From the NCBI RefSeq assembly GCF_028372415.1, contig NC_092875.1, positions 48,341,271-48,405,270 on the forward strand: a stretch of 64,000 nt of DNA, given 5' to 3'. The DNA comes from Notamacropus eugenii. Lineage: Eukaryota > Chordata > Mammalia > Diprotodontia > Macropodidae. The notes under the pieces are model-generated. The model saw only the letters and a program-made list of their open reading frames with translations, had not been told where the DNA came from and ran no database searches. The position numbers were made by a program, and so were the translations under genes. Shown here one piece after another: positions 22,142-31,853 of the stretch. Numbering within the stretch: position 1 is the stretch's first letter; the number at the start of each line of letters is the position of its first letter.

Positions 22142-22372
22142 TGGCAGCTAGGTGGCACAATGGATAGAGCACTGGACTTGGAATCAGGAGGACTCATCTT
22201 CCTGAGTTCAAATCTAACCTCTAGCTGTGTGACCTTGGGTAAGCCACTTAACCATTTGCCTTAGTTTTCTCATCTGTCAAATGAACTGGAGAAGGCAATG
22301 GCAAACCACTCCAAAATTTTTGCCAAGAAAACCTCAAATGGGGTCATGAAGAGTCAGACATGAATAAACAAT
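22142..22372 (+). repeat. tRNA-derived SINE with RTE-type tail
   Basis: Begins GGCAGCTAGGTGGCACAATG and ends GGGGTCATGAAGAGTCAGAC. That end resembles the tail of RTE/BovB-mobilised SINEs, so an RTE-clade LINE is the likely mobiliser. Nearly full length. Confidence 0.85.
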
Positions 22373-22529
22373 GTTGAATTATATTTTTATCAATTATGTT
22401 AAATGTTTCCCTGTTTTATTTTAATCTGGTTCCAAGTTACCATGGGAGTTTGACACCTCTGCTCTAAAGGACCTTGGTAAGGTATTACTAGGTCAATTTA
22501 ATTTTTTTAAACCAATTCTGAGAAGTCAA

Positions 22530-22985
22530 ATTACCAAGTACAATATTACGTACTTACTATGTACCAGGTAGTGTGCTAAGTGCCAGAAATACAAATAAAG
22601 GTTAAAAATATTCCTTGCTCTCTAGAAGCTCACATTTCAATGCAGAAGACAACATGCAAATAATACTATGTACAAACAAGATGTACAGATGGTAAACTGG
22701 GGATAACCTCAGAGCGAAAGCGCTAAAATTAGGGAGAATTGGAAAAGGCTTCTTGTACAAGGTGGGAATTTAGCTGGGCCTTGAAGGAAGCTAACAGAGG
22801 AGATGAAGAAGGAGAGCAGACTAGCAGAGAAAATGCCCAGAGTGGAGAGATGGAGTATTTTGCCTGACCAACAGCAAGGAGGTGAGTGTTGATAGATCCC
22901 AAAGAACATGGAGGGAAGTGAGGTGTAAGAAAATTGTTAAGGTAGGAGAGATTGGGTTATGAAGTGTTTTAAATAAATATAAGCA
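22530..22985 (+). repeat. Long L2-like repeat
   Basis: Begins ACTTACTATGTACCAGGTAG, then the GAAGACAACATGCAAATAAT, GGAAAAGGCTTCTTG and GGGCCTTGAAGGAAGCTA blocks seen in several other places in this window (32475, 41890, 51490, 55385). Confidence 0.7.
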
Positions 22986-23800
22986 GATTGGCTAATAGGG
23001 TAAAAAAGGAAAATGATAAATGTTGAAGGAGATGTGAGAAAACGGGGATGCTAATGCCCTGTTGGTGAAATTGTGCACTGATCCAACCATTCTGGAGAGC
23101 AATTTGAAACTATGCCCAATGGGTTATAAAACTGTGCATACCCTTTGACCCAGCAATACTATCACTGGATCTATATTCCAAGGAGGTCAAAAGAAAAGGA
23201 AAAGGGCTTATTTGCACAAAGATATTTATAGCAGCTCTTTTTATAGTGGCTAAGAATTGGAAATCAAGGGGATGCCAATCAATTGGGGTAACTGCTGAAC
23301 ACATGATATGTAATTGTGAGGGAGTATTATTGTGCTATAGTGACAAGCAGGATACTTTCAGAAAAACTTGAACTTACATAAACTGATGCAGAGTGAAGTA
23401 AGCAGAACCAAGAGAACGCTGTACACAATATGATGACGAACTGTGGATGACTTAGCTATTCTCAGCAATACAATGAAAGACAATCCTAAAGGACTCATGA
23501 TGAAATATGCTATCCATCTCCAGACAAAGAACTGAGTCTTAATGCAGACTGAAACCTACTATTTTTTATTTCCTTCTTTTTAAAATTCAAATCTTCTTGT
23601 ACAAAATGACTAATATGGAAATATTTTATATGACTGCACATGTATAACCTATTACCGTCTCAGGAAGGGAGGAGGAGAGGGAGGGAAGGAGGGATAGAAT
23701 TTGGAACTCAAGACTTAGAACAAATGTTAAAAATTGTTTTAACATATAATTGGAGGAAAAAATCAAAATATTATTTAAAAATTAAATAGTATAAGCATAG
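22986..23800 (+). mobile_element. L1 3' end, sense (ORF2 C-terminus and 3' UTR)
   Basis: Contains ORF2-derived sequence (ACCCAGCAATACTATCACTG, GATGCCAATCAATTGGGGTA) and the marsupial L1 3' UTR (GACTGCACATGTATAACCTA, GAATTTGGAACTCAAGAC). The reading frame is broken, so this is an older 5'-truncated copy. Ordinary LINE remnant. Confidence 0.85.
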
Positions 23801-24084
23801 GCTTTAAAAATTTCAATATAGGGAATTCCTGATATAGAAATTCCCTCTACTAAGGCAGATGGCACCTGCTTTGTCATGTATACATTCTTAGAAAGCTGCC
23901 TGGAGCATTAGGAGGTTAGGTGATTTACCCAAGGTCATACAGTCTGTGATTTTACCCATTTAAAACTTCCTTCCTTCCTTCCAATGAATGTCTGTTGATC
24001 AAATGAGTCAGAATTTTTTTAAAAAGACTTATAAAACATTATTATGGTGAACAGCAGATCTGATTTAGTGGAAAAACCTTAACT

Positions 24085-24268
24085 ACATATTTTTAAAGTC
24101 AGAAGTTTTTTCACATGTATAATTAATATCAAATAACTTGCCTTCTCAAGGAAGGGACAGAAGTGGGAGGGGGAGAGAATTTGGAACTCAAACTTTTAAA
24201 AAATGATTGTTAAAAACGTCTTTACATGTCATTGAGAAATATTTAATAAAATAGATAAAAAATTTTAA
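24085..24268 (+). mobile_element. L1 3' UTR fragment, sense
   Basis: TCACATGTATAATTAATATC ... GAATTTGGAACTCAAAC, ending in an A-rich tail that expands into the GAAA repeat that follows. Confidence 0.75.
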
Positions 24269-24320
24269 AAAGAAAGGAAGAAAGAAGGAGAAAGAAAGAA
24301 AAAGAAAGAAAGAAAGAAAT
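24269..24320 (+). repeat. (GAAA)n from an L1 tail
   Basis: Imperfect GAAA/GGAA tetranucleotide, probably seeded by the poly(A) tail of the L1 piece just upstream. Confidence 0.85.
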
Positions 24321-24324
24321 ATGT

Positions 24325-24405
24325 GAGGCCAGATTTTAACTCAGGAAGATGAGTCTTTCTGACTGCAGGTCCAGCACTCCATCCACTGTACCACCTAGCT
24401 GCCCC
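24325..24405 (-). repeat. Antisense tRNA-derived SINE head
   Basis: Ends CCACCTAGCTGCCCC, the reverse of the SINE 5' end. Confidence 0.75.
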
Positions 24406-25080
24406 AAAATCTCAGAATATGGGGGGGTGGGGGACCTAGTGCTGAGGCTGGTCAGGCATCTTCTTTCCTGTCATTTCCACTCATAAAACCATATCTGCTT
24501 CTGGTGCTGAACCATGCCACAGTGCCAAGAGCTTTGGTGTCAAGAAGTTTCTTTCCAGGGTCTTAGGTAGTTGTGCCCAATGGGTGGAGTAGTCTTTGCA
24601 GATGCATTTCCCAGGTTGCATTTCCAGAAGGGTTGTTTCCTTATTCAATGAATGACTGCAAGGGCAGGATTGGACACAGAGCTGATAGTCTGCTGCTCCT
24701 TCTATGCTTGGGGTCCTTGGACGTAGGGTTTTGGACTATCTCCATAGGGAACTGAGGGAGGTGCTGAGATGGTGGCACGTCACCATCCCTTGATCCTATC
24801 CATGGAAAATGGGCACAGTTTAGTTCCCGTAGGATCCTGGAATGGTAACTGCAGCTGGACTGAGATGAGAACATTGGTCTTAGAATGCCCTTCTGTCCTG
24901 ACTTGAGAATTCTGTGATATACTCATATCTAGAACTGATGTAGCAGAAAACTCCCCTTTTAGAGAAGGGAAAGAGTGTGGCTGTCAGTTGAGGTTAAGTG
25001 GTTTACCTAAGGCCAGACACTTGGTCAATGCAACGTTGGTAATTAAATCCTCTCTCTATGGAGGTTCTAATCTTCCTTTG
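24406..25080. other. Intergenic, nothing recognised
   Basis: Apart from a short G-rich run at 24421, no gene or repeat family is seen until the SINE at about 25090. Confidence 0.45.
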
Positions 25081-25089
25081 TTGAGAGAT

Positions 25090-25345
25090 AGGCTGTAATA
25101 TAGGAAGGGCACTGGAGTGAGGATCAGAAAGCCAGGATTCAAATCTTGCCTGTCTCTTATTAGCTGTGTTATCCTGGGCAAGTCCCTTCACTTCTGTCTG
25201 CCTTGGTTTCCTCCTTGTCAAAATGAGGGATTTATTAGGATCATAGACTGAATGCTAGATGAAACCTTAGAGGTTACCTCTTAATTTTACAGATGAGGAA
25301 ACTGAGGCCCAGAATCTTGAAGTGATTTCCCAAGAGCTTTGAGTA
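25090..25345. repeat. Sense SINE followed by antisense SINE
   Basis: 25090-25235 is sense (AGGATTCAAATCTTGCC). 25238-25345 is antisense (GATGAGGAAACTGAGGCCCA). Confidence 0.7.
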
Positions 25346-25469
25346 CCCAGGTTCTCTGACATCCCGTCTACCACTCTTCCCCCGTGCCACAGCTGCTTCA
25401 GAGTTACATTTGTACTAGATTGCCATGATTTTTGCCAGCTCCATAGTTCCAGGTAGCCTTCATTAGGGT

Positions 25470-25675
25470 GCTATCTCTCTCTCCTCTGTCTTCTTTGTTT
25501 CTTCCCTCCCTCTCTTCTTCTCTTCCATCCCCCCTCCCTCTTTTCCTTCCTTTTTCTCTTTCTCGCTTTTCTTCCTTCCTTCCTTTTCTTTCTCTCCTCC
25601 CTCCCTTCATCCTTACCTCCCTTACTTTTTTCCTCTCTCTTTTCTCTTTTTTTCTCTTTCTTTGCTTCTCTCTTG
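25470..25675 (+). repeat. Polypyrimidine (TTCC/TCTT)n tract
   Basis: About 200 bp of C/T-only sequence with few interruptions; can adopt triplex (H-DNA) form. Confidence 0.9.
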
Positions 25676-25899
25676 ACTTACTGAATATTCAGTCACAAAA
25701 GACCCTCTCTTTATTCATACCACAAAAGAAATGAAAACTTCACTCATTAAATGCAACACGAATGTCAGAGAGGCAATGCACAATGGATAAAGGGTAGGCA
25801 TTGCAACCAGAAAGATTCAAGATATCATCTGGATATCCAGGTCCAGATGTTCAAGAGGTGTCTGCTGAGTCAAAAAAGTTGGGGCCAGTCAGGTTTGAT

Positions 25900-25934
<35 letters not shown>

Positions 25935-26840
25935 AAGCTTCACTAGGGAAGCTGGGTCAAAGGAAATTTTGTGCTTGTGTGGTGTGTGTGTGTATGAGTC
26001 TATTATGTGTGTGTATGAGAGTGTGTGTATGGTATGTGTATGGTGTGTGTGTATGAGAGTATGTGTATGTATTATGTGCATGTATGAGAGTCTGTGTTTA
26101 TTGTGTGTGTATGAGAGTCTGTGTGTGTTGAGTGTATATGAAAATCTGTGTATGTATTATGTGTGTATGTGTGTGTATGGTGCTTGTGTATGGTGTGCGT
26201 GTATGTGTATGTGTGTATGGTGTGTGTGTGGTGTGTGTGTATGGTGTGTGTGTGTATGGTGTATATGGTGTGTGTGTGGTGTGTGTGTATGGTGTGTGTG
26301 TGTATGGTGTATATGGTGTGTGTGTATGGTATGTATGGTGTGTGTGTGGTGTGTGTGTGTGTGTGTGTGTGTATGGTGTATATGGTGTGTGTGTGGTGTG
26401 TGTGTATGGTGTGTGTGTGTATGGTGTATATGGTGTGTGTGTGGTGTGTGTGTATGGTGTATATGGTGTGTGTGTATGGTATGTATGGTGTGTGTGTGTG
26501 TGTGTGTATGGTGTGTGTGTGTATGGTGTGTGTGTGTGTGTGTGTGTGTATGGTGTATATGGTGTGTGTGTGGTGTGTGTGTATGGTGTGTGTGTGTATG
26601 GTGTATATGGTGTGTGTGTATGGTATGTATGGTGTGTGTGTGTATGGTGTGTGTGTGTATGGTGTGTGTGTGTGTGTGTGTGTGTATGGTGTATATGGTG
26701 TGTGTGTATGGTATGTATGGTGTGTGTGTGTATGGTGTGTGTGTGTATGGTGTGTGTGTGTGTGTGTGTATGGTGTATATGGTGTGTGTGTATGGTATGT
26801 ATGGTGTGTGTGTGTGTGTGTGTATGGTGTGTGTGTGTAT

Positions 26841-26884
<44 letters not shown>

Positions 26885-26927
26885 GTGTATATGGTATGTG
26901 TGTATGGTATGTGTGGTGTGTGTGTAT

Positions 26928-26958
<31 letters not shown>
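25900..26958 (+). repeat. Large TG / TATGG compound tandem array
   Basis: A pure TG run (25900-25933), a 40-bp unique gap, then nearly 1 kb of TG runs punctuated by TATGG and GGTGTATATGG motifs arranged in recurring blocks. It ends within a few bases of the PUS1 CpG island. It is free of stops in several frames, giving long meaningless Cys-Val-Trp or Thr-His reading frames. Likely unstable and prone to Z-DNA. Confidence 0.95.
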
Positions 26959-26960
<2 letters not shown>

Positions 26961-27003
26961 TACGGGGAGGGGTCTGTCCGGAAGCGGGGTGCCCCCTACT
27001 CCG

Positions 27004-27023
27004 CAGCGCCCCCTGGTGCCAAG
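27004..27023 (-). promoter_or_regulatory. CTCF-like motif at the island edge
   Basis: Minus strand reads TTGGCACCAGGGGGCGCTGC, a near-consensus CTCF core, about 45 bp inside the CpG island and next to the TG array. Confidence 0.6.
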
Positions 27024-27510
27024 GTCTCAGCGGTTTCCCGGAGCATTTCCCCCCTCGTGCCATGGGCAGTACAGGGCAGGCGCGATGCCCCCCGCGTCTC
27101 CGCGGCCCTCGGCGGGGGGTCCGCACGCGGAGAGCTCCAGGCTCCGTGCGCTGTCCAAGGTGACAGGCCGCCAGGGCGCCCCCCAGCGGCCCCGCGCCTT
27201 CGCTGCCGGCTCAGACCCGGGCCGCGGCCCCGAGGCCGGCGGGCTCCTCCGGTCACCTGCGCGCTCTTGGCCGCTTCTCGGGGGCTGCGCCCTCATCTGT
27301 ACGGTAACGGCAGCCCCCCCTCGCGGGCTGGTTCAGAGGCAGCAAGGACGGCCTCCTTGTTTTGAGGATAACGTACTAACATTATGGGGGGAGCCCCTTT
27401 TCCTCTCCGGGCCTCAGTGTCTTCAAGAGCAGAAGGAACGCGTCTTCTCCCAATCCCCTAAGACCCCGCCCTCTCCCACTTTCCTAGTTGCACCAGCGCA
27501 GCGCGTTTGG

Positions 27511-27597
27511 ATGCCGTTGTCCCTGCCCGGCCGCCGTCGCCGGGCCCCGCCCCTCCGCGCGCGCTCCCGGGATGTCTGGGCGCCCACGTGGTCCTGA
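27511..27597 (+). other. Upstream ORF overlapping the PUS1 start
   Basis: ATG (weak context, T at -3) with 28 codons rich in Arg, ending TGA after the ATG at 27572 in a different frame. It would reduce use of that ATG if the transcript starts upstream of 27511. Confidence 0.35.
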
Positions 27598-27621
27598 CCC
27601 GCTCGGCGCGCGCGCCGCTCC
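27572..27621 (+). CDS. PUS1: PUS1 exon 1, coding part (inferred N-terminus)
   Basis: ATG at 27572 (G at -3) opens 16 codons (MSGRPRGPDPLGARAA) plus two bases before a strong donor, CC/GTAAGT. Joined to exon 2 at 31604 the frame is kept and reads through QIL into MAEHPE. The joined protein is 429 residues, against 427 for the long human form as I recall it, which supports the call. In human the first exon encodes a mitochondrial targeting peptide; here the segment is Arg-containing and low in acid but not obviously amphipathic. It could instead be 5' UTR, with translation starting at 31614. An upstream out-of-frame ORF (27511-27597) overlaps this ATG. Confidence 0.6.
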
Positions 27622-28453
27622 GTAAGTGGGGCGGGGGCGGGGGGGCTGCGGAGGGGCGCACGTGGCTGAGCGGGCGGGGGCGGAGGGGGTGGGGGAGCCG
27701 GGCCCTGCCGGGGGCAGCCCAGGGTCCCGAAGATCCGGGTTCGAGCCCCGGCGGCGGCGGCGGGTGACCTCCGCTTGGGACGGGAGATCGCGATAGTCGC
27801 GACTCCGCCGAGTTGGGGGCGTCGCGGAGGAACCCGCTTGTTCGCGCCGCCCGGCGCTGTATCCCCGTGGCCGGCATGCAGTAAGCGCTTAAGCAATGCT
27901 CCCGCAGTGGGCAGTAGGATCAGCCGGGGGCGCAGCGGGCACAGGCTCGGACATAAAACGAGCCGGAGGCTTGGCCCAGGTGGGGTCCGGAAGGTCCGGT
28001 ATGCAGGAAGGGGCTAATGATTGCTTGTCCCTGGGCAGCCGGTGCTTCCTGAACGCTTCCGTGCTCAGTAAGCGATTCAGCCCTGCTCCGTAGTCAGTAA
28101 GTGCTCGATAAATGCGCCTCCAGTCTACAGTAAGTGATTAATACATAAATTAATTAACAAATGAGTAAATCAGGAGGAGGTGCCTCTAGATCAGGGCTGT
28201 GTTAACACAGACGCACACACACGGACATATACATACGTACATACACATACATGTACACACATATACGCACATATATACACACACAAGCGAGCTGGTGGGG
28301 GTGGGGTAGGAGGAGATTCTTGAGTGTTTGGAGGAGGATATGTAAATGTGTAAGGAAGCCTGGACAGACCGGTTAGGACCAGTGAGCAAACAGCTTTAAA
28401 TGCCGGAGAAGTTTGTGTTTTATCCTGGAGGCACTTTGGGGAAGAGACATATT
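27622..28453 (+). other. PUS1 intron 1, 5' part
   Basis: GC-rich to about 28020, then a cluster of CAGTAAGYG motifs (27879, 28066, 28095, 28128) resembling repeated SINE tails, then a CA/TA simple repeat (28205-28286). Nothing else recognised. Confidence 0.55.
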
Positions 28454-29606
28454 CAGACCTGTGTTTAAGGATATCTGCCTACCTACATGTCTGTCTGTCT
28501 TTCTATCCATCTAATAAACAGACTCAGACCTGTGCTTGAAGGATATCTATCTGCCTACCTACATGTCCGTCTGTCTTTCTATCCATCTAATAAATAGACT
28601 CAGACCTGTGCTTGAAGGATATCTATCTACCTACCTACATGTCTGTCTGTCTTTCTATCCATCTAATAAACAGACTCAGACCTGTGCTTTAAGGATATCT
28701 ACCTACCTACCTACATGTCTGTCTGTCTTTCTATCCATCTAATAAATACACTCAGACTTGTGCTTGAAGGATATCTATCTGCCTACCTACATGTCTGTCT
28801 GTCTTTCTATCCATCTAATAAATAGACTCAGACCTGTGCTTTAAGGATATCTATCTACCTACCTACATGTCTGTCTGTCTTTCTATCCATCTAATAAATA
28901 CACTCAGACCTGTGCTTTAAGGATATCTATCTACCTACCTACATGTCTGTCTGTCTTTCTATCCATCTAATAAACAGACTCAGACCTGTGCTTGAAGGAT
29001 ATCTATCTGCCTACCTACATGTCTGTCTGTCTTTCTGTCCATCTAATAAACAGACTCAGACCTGTGCTTTAAGGATATCTATCTACCTACCTACATGTCT
29101 GTCTGTCTTTCTATCCATCTAATAAATACACTCAGACCTGTGCTTTAAGGATATCTATCTACCTACCTACATGTCTGTCTGTCTTTCTATCCATCTAATA
29201 AATACACTCAGACTTGTGCTTGAAGGATATCTATCTGCCTACCTACATGTCTGTCTGTCTTTCTATCCATCTAATAAACAGACTCAGACCTGTGCTTGAA
29301 GGATATCTATCTGCCTACCTACATGTCTGTCTGTCTTTCTGTCCATCTAATAAACAGACTCAGACCTGTGCTTGAAGGATATCTATCTACCTACCTACAT
29401 GTCTGTCTGTCTTTCTATCCATCTAATAAATACACTCAGACTTGTGCTTGAAGGATATCTATCTGCCTACCTACATGTCTGTCTGTCTTTCTATCCATCT
29501 AATAAACAGACTCAGACCTGTGCTTGAAGGATATCTATCTACCTACCTACATGTCTGTCTGTCTTTCTATCCATCTAATAAATAGACTCAGACCTGTGCT
29601 TTAAGG
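28454..29606 (+). repeat. 76-bp tandem repeat, about 15 copies
   Basis: Units start CAGACCTGTGCTT, pass through ATCT/ACCT and GTCT tetranucleotide runs and end CCATCTAATAAA. Spacing is exactly 76 bp from 28525 onward; the first unit is shorter. Units differ at a few sites (CTTGAAGG/CTTTAAGG, AATAGACT/AACAGACT/AATACACT) in a shuffled order. Lies in PUS1 intron 1. Confidence 0.95.
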
Positions 29607-29719
29607 TTACTGTGTGTGTATGTGTACACACATATATATCCCCTTGAAGCACAGGTTTGAGCACAAACACACGTGTGTGTATACTTAGAGTTTTATATAC
29701 ATAGTAAGCAGTGATATAC

Positions 29720-30400
29720 ATCTTATTTTTTTATATTAATTTTTTTTCAGTTTTCAACAATCACTTCTATAAGTATTCAATTTTCCCTCCCTCCCTCTCT
29801 GAGACAGACGGCATGCAATCTTATATGGGTTCTACATATATATTCTTATCAAACACATTTTCACATTAGTCATTAGAATGGCAGAAACCGTAAGAAAAAA
29901 CAAAACAATACGTAACACAAGAGAAAATAGTCTGCTTGATTCTGCATTCTGATTCCATAGTTCTTTCTCTGGATGTGGATGGCATTTTGCCTCAAGAGTC
30001 CTTTGGGAATGTTTTAGGTCCTTGCATTGTTGTGAAGGGCTAAGTCTATCAGAAACAGTCCTTGCACACTGTGGCTGTCACGGTGTACAACGTTCTCCAG
30101 GTTCTACTTGCTTCACTCAGCATCCGTTCTTGTAAGATTTTCTGAAGTCTTCCTGTTCATCATTCACCATTACAACTTGTTCAGCCATTCCCCAGTTGGT
30201 GGGCATGCCCTCAGTTTCCAGTTCTTGGCCACCACAAAGAGAGCTGCTATAAATATTTTTGTACATGTGGGTCCTTTTCCCATTTTTATGATCTCTTGGG
30301 GATACAAACCTAAAAGTGATATTGCTGGGTCAAAGGATATGCACATTTTTATAGCCCTTTGGGCATAGTTCTAAATTGCTCTATACCTCTTATTTATAAA
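29720..30400 (-). mobile_element. L1 3' end, antisense
   Basis: Reverse complement of L1 ORF2 C-terminus (CCATTCCCCAGTTGGTGGGC, GTGATATTGCTGGGTCAAAG) and its 3' UTR. Flanked by the similar ATACATCTTATTT (about 29714) and ATACCTCTTATTT (about 30384), a probable target duplication. ORF2 remnant is broken. Confidence 0.8.
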
Positions 30401-30660
30401 TACTTACATTAAACATTTATACATATACACATTTGTATGTTGTATATGTATGCATGTGTATGTACATGCACAAATATGTGTGTATACACACATAAGGTGG
30501 CACATGTGTATTCATACACGCATAGACATGTACCTCTTTCTCTCTGTCTCTTTCTCTTCCTTTCCCTTCTCCTCCTTTTCCCTGTCCCCTCCCTTTAACC
30601 CTCCCTCTCTCTGTCTCTCTCTTTCTCTCTGTCTCTGTATCTGTATCTCTGTCTCTGTGT
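30401..30660 (+). repeat. CA/TA repeat and polypyrimidine tract
   Basis: 30415-30533 is alternating TA/CA/TG. 30534-30660 is C/T-rich (CTCTGTCTC units). Confidence 0.85.
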
Positions 30661-30734
30661 TGCTTGGTGGAGGATGGTTTGGAGAGATGGGAGACACTGG
30701 GAGCAGGGACACTAATTAACATCCTTCTTGCCCA

Positions 30735-31330
30735 GGCTACCCTTGATCACTTCCTCCACTTCCTTTCCTCTCACTCTTTTCTTAACCCTGCATGGCTGGC
30801 CTCTGACCTCCTGCTGCCCCAAGACTACTGTCTCCAGTTACCAATATTCCCCAGGGCCAGGACATAACTCTGGAATCTGGTGTCTGGCTGTTCCACAAAG
30901 GACCTTCCATCTCTAGATGCTGAGCATTTCCCTAGCTGTCCCTTGTGCCTGCCTGCCTCCCTCTTCATCTCTGCCTCTTGGCTTCTAGTGTTTAGCACAG
31001 GGCCTGGCACATATTGGGTGTTTCATAAATGCTGATTGGTTGACTTCCCTGGCTTCCTTTAAGTCTCAGCTAAAATCCTACCTTCTACAAGAAGCCTTTC
31101 CCTATCCTCTTTAATATCGGCCCCTTCCCTCAGAGATTTGCTCCATTCTATCCTGTTTATAGCTTGTTCTCTGTCATTATTTGTGTGTTGTCTTCCACGT
31201 AGACTGGGGGCTTCTGGAGATCAGGGGCTGCCTTTTCCTTCTTGCCTGTGCTTTTCTATCCCTGGTACTTAGCATGTTCAGTGCCTGGCACACAGTAGGT
31301 GCCTAATAAGTGCTGGTTGACTGATTCCTT
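30735..31330 (+). repeat. L2 LINE 3' ends, two overlapping pieces
   Basis: Typical L2: GCACAGGGCCTGGCACATAT ... AAATGCTGATTGG, then CTACAAGAAGCCTTTCCCTA ... GACTGGGGGCTTCTGG ... CTGGCACACAGTAGGTGCC. Confidence 0.8.
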
Positions 31331-31603
31331 TCCCTCTTTGTGTGCCCTTGTAGCTGGTGCCTGAGGTAACCAGAGCCAGGCGTGTGGTCCCATCTTCTCT
31401 CCATGGGAGCTTCCCTCCCAAAGCTTGAGGCTGTAGCCCAGCAAACCGCCTGCAGGACTCGCAAGGCGCTGCCTCTGCTGCACTGTGAATTACGCTGTCT
31501 CAGGTAGTGGGCCATACTCTCCAGAGCTGCCTTGCTCCTTTACCATTTACCACCGATGCCTCCATCTAATCACTCCTAACCGCCTTTTCTTGATTCTTTT
31601 CAG
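31331..31603 (+). other. PUS1 intron 1, 3' end
   Basis: Unique-looking sequence up to the exon 2 acceptor; no repeat seen. Confidence 0.5.
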
Positions 31604-31853
31604 ACAGATCCTCATGGCTGAGCACCCAGAGACTGTGCCCGTGAAGGCTGAGCCCATGGCTGGGGCCACAGAGGACCCGGGGAACAATGTGAGGGGAAGC
31701 AGGGATCGGGGGCTCAAGAAGTGGGAGGAAGCAGAACCCCAAGCTAAGAGGCCAAAGACTGGTGAGGAAGAGGAGACACATAGTATGAAAATCCCCAAAA
31801 GGAAGATTGTGCTCCTGATGGCCTATTCTGGGAAAGGCTACCATGGGATGCAG
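31604..31853 (+). CDS. PUS1: PUS1 exon 2
   Basis: Acceptor TTGATTCTTTTCAG; the exon carries the second in-frame ATG at 31614 ([14 protein letters not shown]), equivalent to the human MAGNAEP start of the short nuclear form. It continues through a variable acidic/basic linker with a Lys/Arg cluster (AKRPKTG, PKRKIV), a plausible nuclear signal, into [17 protein letters not shown], the first strand of the TruA-type pseudouridine synthase fold. It ends at phase 0 before GTATGT. PUS1 isomerises uridine to pseudouridine in tRNAs (positions 27/28 and others), some mRNAs and SRA RNA. The linker is poorly conserved, as in other mammals; the last 17 residues match human. Confidence 0.95.

Larger units (their letters stand above)
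26960..28020 (+). promoter_or_regulatory. PUS1: PUS1 CpG island and promoter region
   Basis: Abruptly GC- and CpG-rich after the TG array, with GC boxes (CCCCGCCCC at 27545) and no TATA box. It contains the inferred first exon ending at 27621. The transcription start is not visible; it probably lies between about 27300 and 27570. Confidence 0.8.

Noticed and set aside
25801-27597. A 598-codon open frame and others of more than 340 codons on both strands across the TG array
   Set aside because: Simple TG repeats lack stop codons; the product is monotonous Cys-Val-Trp or Thr-His and no splice or start context supports it.
27661-27760. tRNA-like A box (TGGCTGAGCGG) and B box (GGTTCGAGCCC) in the PUS1 island
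   Set aside because: The boxes are about 76 bp apart, the acceptor strands do not pair, and no anticodon arm forms; probably chance in GC-rich DNA or an old SINE trace.
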